Origin: Bacteroidaceae bacterium
Lineage (GTDB): Bacteria > Bacteroidota > Bacteroidia > Bacteroidales > Bacteroidaceae
Direction of reading: 5' to 3'
Assembly: GCA_024695315.1 (NCBI GenBank)
Contig: JAILIJ010000228.1
Location: 1 to 10,554 of the forward strand
DNA length: 10,554 bases
The notes below the pieces were generated by a model, which had not been told where the DNA came from, made no database searches, and saw only the letters and a list, made by a program, of their open reading frames with translations. Shown here in pieces: positions 6,927 to 10,554 of this stretch. The position numbers were made by a program, and so were the translations under genes. Numbering within the stretch: the stretch's first letter is position 1; each line of letters opens with the position of its first letter.

Positions 6927-7859
6927 CTATTTTTTGGTTGTTTGTGAGTTTCTTTCCCAGAATATGCCGTCAGAGTATCCCTGAATGGCCTTATTGTCGT
7001 CGGCCATCATTAGTCTTTTTTGAGCCCAGAGGCAATATTCTTCATTTATTTCTATTCCGCAAAAGTGTCGGCCTAGTTTTTTAGCAGTCACGCAAGCCGT
7101 TCCGCTTCCCATGAAAGGGTCGAAAACCATATCGTATGGCTTTGATGATGCGAGAATAAGCTTGGCGTATAGCTTTTCTGGTTTTTGTGTCGGGTGGTCA
7201 GTATTTTCTGGCATAGACCAAAAAGGAATGCTGATGTCGTCCCAGAAGTTAGAAGGACAGGTAAGTCTGAAATTTCCGTTGTCCGACTCTTCCCAGTCTT
7301 TTGGTTTGCCGTTTTCCTTATATGGTGCGAGTACTCGTCTTCTGATTTTTACTGCTTCCAAGTTGAAGAAATAATTGTCAGGATTTTTTACTGCGAACCA
7401 TATATCTTCCATCCCATTTTTCCAATTGTTTTTTGCGCCTCTTCCTTTTTCCCTTTGCCAGGTTATTCTGTTGAGGATTGTTAGTCCACATTCCTCAATT
7501 ACTCGTTGTAATGATGATGTGCATTTCCAATCTCCGCATATATAGACGCTGCCGTTGGCCTTTAGTTTATTTATGACTTTAGGCATCCAGCTTCGCAGAT
7601 ATTCTTCGTATTTGTCAGAATTTTTAGTAGCGTGGAATTTTATTGTTCCAAAGTCTCGTCCTAGATTGTATGGCGGGTCGATGATGAGCAGGTCAGCCAT
7701 TTCGTTTGGAATCTTATCTATTACTTTAAGCAGGTCGTTACAGATGATTTTATCTGTTGGCACTGTACCGTCAACTTTTTTAGTAAGTTGACTTTTCAGT
7801 TTCTTAGCCTCTTCTGCTGTAATAGTTATGGTTCTGTTTCTTTCTGCTCTTTTTTTCAT
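6927..7859 (-). CDS. DNA methyltransferase, class beta, probably N6-adenine
   Basis: A 310-aa SAM-dependent DNA methyltransferase. Catalytic motif IV, DPPYNLG (61-67), precedes the SAM-binding motif I, FDPFMGSGTACVTAKKLG (246-263), which is the order of the beta class (RsrI/HinfI/CcrM-like). DPPY rather than SPPY favours adenine N6 as the target. HPTQKP (222-227), typical of this class just before motif I, is present. The central region (about 135-215) between the motifs probably contains the target-recognition part; the recognised site cannot be told from sequence. No restriction endonuclease is encoded beside it: one flank is hypD and the other is divergent dsbD, so it appears to be an orphan. 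The N-terminus is strongly basic, with Lys-rich helices. It is the first gene of the minus-strand unit; hypD starts 6 bp downstream, which suggests translational coupling. Confidence 0.92.
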   Translation of the reverse strand: MKKRAERNRTITITAEEAKKLKSQLTKKVDGTVPTDKIICNDLLKVIDKIPNEMADLLIIDPPYNLGRDFGTIKFHATKNSDKYEEYLRSWMPKVINKLKANGSVYICGDWKCTSSLQRVIEECGLTILNRITWQREKGRGAKNNWKNGMEDIWFAVKNPDNYFFNLEAVKIRRRVLAPYKENGKPKDWEESDNGNFRLTCPSNFWDDISIPFWSMPENTDHPTQKPEKLYAKLILASSKPYDMVFDPFMGSGTACVTAKKLGRHFCGIEINEEYCLWAQKRLMMADDNKAIQGYSDGIFWERNSQTTKK

Positions 7860-7877
7860 TTGTTTTTAAATATGTTG

Positions 7878-7912
7878 CAAAAGTACTACTTTTATTTTTA
7901 ATTGGTTGCAAA
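7878..7912 (-). promoter_or_regulatory. Probable promoter of the methyltransferase-hypD unit
   Basis: On the minus strand TACTTTTG (7885-7878) matches the TAnnTTTG -7 box. A TTTG at 7912-7909 lies 23 bp upstream as a possible -33 element, slightly wider than the usual spacing. The ATG at 7859 would leave a leader of only about 12 nt. GTTGCAA occurs twice, at 7874-7880 and 7905-7911, so each half of the promoter overlaps a copy; these could be operator half-sites. Confidence 0.5.
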
Positions 7913-8052
7913 TATTGGAGTTTTTATTTTTTTGAATGGGCTATGGGGGAGGGCTTTCTATGATGGACTAGGGGTTTATACGCCTTTATAGAAGACCTAT
8001 TTGTTATAGTTTCCTAAAAAGAACGGAGTTACTGAGGAATGTAATCTTTCTA

Positions 8053-8085
8053 TTTGGTCATATTCAAGGAAAATTGTTACCTTTG
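8053..8085 (+). promoter_or_regulatory. Probable dsbD promoter
   Basis: TTTG (8053-8056) and TACCTTTG (8078-8085) are separated by 21 bp and match the Bacteroidetes -33 and -7 elements. The predicted transcription start near 8092 lies downstream of the TTG at 8074. This excludes that codon as the gene's start and supports ATG at 8119, with a leader of about 27 nt. Confidence 0.7.
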
Positions 8086-8118
8086 TGCTCACAAAATAAA
8101 ATAGATAAGAAATATAAA

Positions 8119-10209
8119 ATGAAAAGAATTGTTTCGCTAATGTTTTTCCTGGTATGGGTGGCATTAGCTCATGCTCAGTTTGTTAGTCCTGTGAAGTTTA
8201 CTCATAGTATTAAAGAAGTATCTGCTTCTGAGGCGGTCATTACATTTAATGCTACCATTTCTTCGGGATGGCATCTTTACGGAACTCAGGTTGTTAAGGA
8301 TGGACCTACGCCTACAACTATCAATATAGATAATATCTCTGGTGCAAAGCTTGATGGGCCTCTAAAGTCTACTACTGAGCCTATAAAGCATTATGAGGAA
8401 ATGTTTGGAGCTGACGTTTATTTCTTTGAAAAGTCTGCCACATTTACTCAAAAGGTTGCTCTTACTGGTGGAAAATATGAGATTGCTGGTTATTTGGAGT
8501 ATGGTGCTTGTAACGATCAGAATTGTACACCTCCAAGTACTGTAGATTTCAAGTATAGTGGTGAGGTGGCAGAAAAGGCTAAGCCTGTGGCTAAGGAAAA
8601 GGAAGTAGCACAGGCGCCAGTCGTTCCTGTTGAGGATGTTGAGGCTGAAGATGTCAAAGAAATTGTTGAATTGACAGATACGGCAACAACTGTTATATCT
8701 GAGACAGAGATAGAGGAAGAGTCTTCACTTTGGTCTCCTGTAATTGAAAAGTTGAAGGCTTTTGATGATGGTGAGAATGCTCACGCTACAGACAATCCGC
8801 TATGGTACATCTTTTTCCTTGGATTTGTCGGCGGTCTTGTAGCTCTCGTTACTCCTTGCGTCTGGCCTATCATTCCTATGACGGTAAGTTTCTTCCTAAA
8901 GAAAGGTACTACTAAGAAGTCTTCTCCAGAGGAGATTGCTGCAGCCAAGAAGAAGGGACGTCGTGATGCCTTTATTTATGGCGCTTCAATAGTTGTTATC
9001 TACGTAACTCTCGGACTTGCTGTGACAGGACTTTTCGGAGCTAGTGCTCTCAATTCTCTTGCCACAAATGCTGTTTTCAACATTATATTTTTCCTTATGT
9101 TGCTTCTCTTTGGAGCATCATTTATTGGTGGCTTTGAACTCACTTTGCCAGCCAGTTGGACAAGTGCTGTAGATAGTAAGGCGAACAGTACAACGGGACT
9201 TTTGAGCATTTTCCTTATGGCATTTACTCTTGTACTTGTCAGCTTCTCTTGTACTGGTCCAATTATTGGTTTCCTCTTGGTAGAGATGGTCACTTCAACA
9301 AGTCTTGTAGGTCCAACAGTCGGAATGTTAGGTTTCTCAGTTGCCCTCGCTCTTCCTTTCACATTTTTCGCACTCTTTCCAACCATGCTGAAGTCAGCGC
9401 CAAAGAGTGGTGGTTGGATGAATGTTGTTAAGGTGACTCTTGGATTCGTAGAACTTGCCTTCTCGCTCAAGTTCTTCTCTGTAGCTGACTTGGCTTACGG
9501 ATGGGGACTTCTTGATCGTGAAACATTCCTATCTTTATGGATTGTTCTCTTTGCTCTTCTTGGAGCTTATCTTATTGGTTGGGTTCGATTCCCACATGAT
9601 GAGGATGAATATGATGATAATGGTAATGTGATTGTAAATCATAAGACTAGTGTTCCTCGATTTTTCATGGCGCTTATTACCTTTGCATTTGCCATCTATA
9701 TGATTCCTGGACTTTGGGGCGCACCTTTGAAAGCCGTTAGTGCTTTTGCTCCTCCTATGAAGACTCAGGACTTTAATCTTGTTGAGTCTAAGGAGGTAAA
9801 ACCTATGTTTATGGATTATGAAGAGGGTATGAAGTATGCTGCTAAATATGGAAAACCTGTAATGATCGATTTTACCGGATATGGTTGTGTTAACTGCCGA
9901 AAGATGGAGGCTGCCGTATTTACAGATGATGAGGTGGCTGATATAATGACAAATGATTATGTGCTCATTCAACTTTATGTTGATGACCGAACTCCGCTCA
10001 AGGAACCTATAGAAGTGGAGGCTAATGGTGAGACTCGTAAACTTCGTACGGTTGGTGATCGTTGGAGCTATCTTCAGTCAAGCAAGTTTGGAGCTACGAC
10101 TCTTCCATTCTATGTCTTATTGGATGAGAATGGTTCTCCACTCGCTAAGTCTTACTCTTATGATGAGGACGTTCCTAAATTCTTGACTTGGCTTAGGTCT
10201 GGCCTTTAA
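8119..10209 (+). CDS. dsbD: Thiol:disulfide interchange protein DsbD (membrane electron transporter)
   Basis: A 696-aa inner-membrane protein that passes electrons from cytoplasmic thioredoxin across the membrane to periplasmic thiol-disulfide proteins, including those for cytochrome c maturation and disulfide isomerisation. All three domains and all three cysteine pairs are present. A signal peptide (cleavage likely after LAHA, residue 19) leads the N-terminal alpha domain with C131/C136 (CNDQNC). A Pro/Val/Glu-rich acidic linker spans about 150-205. The transmembrane beta domain covers about 228-535 with C247 (TPCVWP) and C378 (SFSCTG). The C-terminal thioredoxin-like gamma domain has C590/C593 (GCVNC) and a cis-proline in TTLPF (P663). 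A longer frame opening at TTG 8074 is rejected because it overlaps the promoter and would bury the signal peptide. The gene stands alone, with its own promoter and terminator. Confidence 0.95.
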   Translation: MKRIVSLMFFLVWVALAHAQFVSPVKFTHSIKEVSASEAVITFNATISSGWHLYGTQVVKDGPTPTTINIDNISGAKLDGPLKSTTEPIKHYEEMFGADVYFFEKSATFTQKVALTGGKYEIAGYLEYGACNDQNCTPPSTVDFKYSGEVAEKAKPVAKEKEVAQAPVVPVEDVEAEDVKEIVELTDTATTVISETEIEEESSLWSPVIEKLKAFDDGENAHATDNPLWYIFFLGFVGGLVALVTPCVWPIIPMTVSFFLKKGTTKKSSPEEIAAAKKKGRRDAFIYGASIVVIYVTLGLAVTGLFGASALNSLATNAVFNIIFFLMLLLFGASFIGGFELTLPASWTSAVDSKANSTTGLLSIFLMAFTLVLVSFSCTGPIIGFLLVEMVTSTSLVGPTVGMLGFSVALALPFTFFALFPTMLKSAPKSGGWMNVVKVTLGFVELAFSLKFFSVADLAYGWGLLDRETFLSLWIVLFALLGAYLIGWVRFPHDEDEYDDNGNVIVNHKTSVPRFFMALITFAFAIYMIPGLWGAPLKAVSAFAPPMKTQDFNLVESKEVKPMFMDYEEGMKYAAKYGKPVMIDFTGYGCVNCRKMEAAVFTDDEVADIMTNDYVLIQLYVDDRTPLKEPIEVEANGETRKLRTVGDRWSYLQSSKFGATTLPFYVLLDENGSPLAKSYSYDEDVPKFLTWLRSGL

Positions 10210-10257
10210 TATAAATTGCTATTACCTATTATAATTATAAAGTCAAAACATAATATT

Positions 10258-10294
10258 ATCCAGTTGGAAAGAAATATTCCAACTGGATTTTTTA
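10258..10294 (+). terminator. Rho-independent terminator of dsbD
   Basis: A perfect 12-bp stem, ATCCAGTTGGAA (10258-10269) with TTCCAACTGGAT (10277-10288), encloses a 7-nt loop and runs straight into a T-rich tail (10288-10294). It lies 49 bp after the dsbD stop. With an A-rich loop and imperfect tail on the other side, it serves mainly the plus strand. Confidence 0.92.
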
Positions 10295-10554
10295 TTAAGT
10301 ACCATACTCTGAACTCGACTTATCTTATAATTATGCTTTTACTTTACATCCTAAATTGAATTTTTCGCACCAAATTTACCCTTCGTTTCTCCTTCGTATT
10401 ACCTTCGTATCTTCTTCGGAACAGATTTCATTCATTTTTGAAATTACTTATCGTAAAATTTTAGAACGCTATTTATCCTCTAATATTCGTGAATACTCAT
10501 CTGTAAACGTTCTGTAAGGCTTGTCAGGTATTTTTTTTGTTATTACACGTGATT
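10295..10554. other. Gene-free right end of the window
   Basis: No coding region or RNA gene can be supported here. Apart from the 11-bp array at 10380-10419 there is only AT-rich DNA, with a near-perfect small palindrome (TATTCGTGAATA, 10484-10495) and a run of eight T near the end. The next gene presumably begins beyond the window. Confidence 0.5.
10380..10419. repeat. 11-bp-periodic TTCGT array (right copy, four units)
   Basis: TTCGT begins at 10382, 10393 and 10404, and a degenerate fourth unit, TTCGG, begins at 10415, all exactly 11 bp apart. The first three share the core CCTTCGT (10380-10386, 10391-10397, 10402-10408). The stretch CCTTCGTATTACCTTCGT here also occurs in the left array at 23-40, so the two arrays are related in sequence as well as in period and are in the same orientation. 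Confidence 0.8.

Noticed and set aside
8074..8118. Fifteen-codon N-terminal extension of dsbD from a TTG start
   Set aside because: It overlaps the -7 box of the predicted promoter and would precede a normal signal peptide, which begins at ATG 8119.
9000..9470. Minus-strand open frame of 156 codons inside dsbD
   Set aside because: It is fully antisense to the conserved membrane domain of dsbD and shows no family features, so it is a shadow frame.

Overview
The window looks like chromosomal DNA from a member of the Bacteroidales, most likely Prevotella or a close relative. Three things point there: AT-rich intergenic DNA carrying TAnnTTTG promoter boxes of the Bacteroidetes type, a secreted DUF4369-type protein, and a degraded transposase matching a Bacteroidetes IS982-like group. 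This placement is an inference from gene types and promoter style; no rRNA gene is present.

Layout, left to right. Bases 1-552 hold no intact gene: an array of TTCGT units spaced exactly 11 bp apart (14-73), a frameshifted transposase relic on the minus strand (157-364), and the proA promoter (519-526). Four plus-strand genes follow: proA (gamma-glutamyl phosphate reductase, proline synthesis), a HAD-type phosphatase, an exported DUF4369-like protein, and an unrecognised 182-aa protein. They end at 3906. Facing them on the minus strand is a second unit, read from 7859 down to 4166: an adenine-type DNA methyltransferase, a glycyl radical enzyme that I identify as trans-4-hydroxy-L-proline dehydratase (HypD), and a small acidic 81-aa ORF, closed by a hairpin at about 4083-4120. 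The last gene, divergent from the methyltransferase, is a full-length DsbD-type membrane thiol-disulfide reductase (8119-10209) with its own promoter and a strong terminator. The right end (10295-10554) holds a second 11-bp TTCGT array and no gene.

How the genes relate: HypD converts trans-4-hydroxyproline to 1-pyrroline-5-carboxylate (P5C), and the ProA product glutamate-5-semialdehyde cyclises spontaneously to the same P5C. The window therefore carries two independent inputs to the last step of proline synthesis, P5C reductase, which is not in the window. Neither ProB nor the radical-SAM activase that HypD needs is present. DsbD would carry electrons to periplasmic thioredoxin-like proteins, which in this phylum often have DUF4369 N-termini; the DUF4369-like protein here lacks the thioredoxin part.

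I do not see a clearly new multi-gene system. The most notable points are the methyltransferase-hypD-small ORF unit, the paired 11-bp-periodic arrays at both ends, and the transposase relic, which ordinary gene calling would miss.
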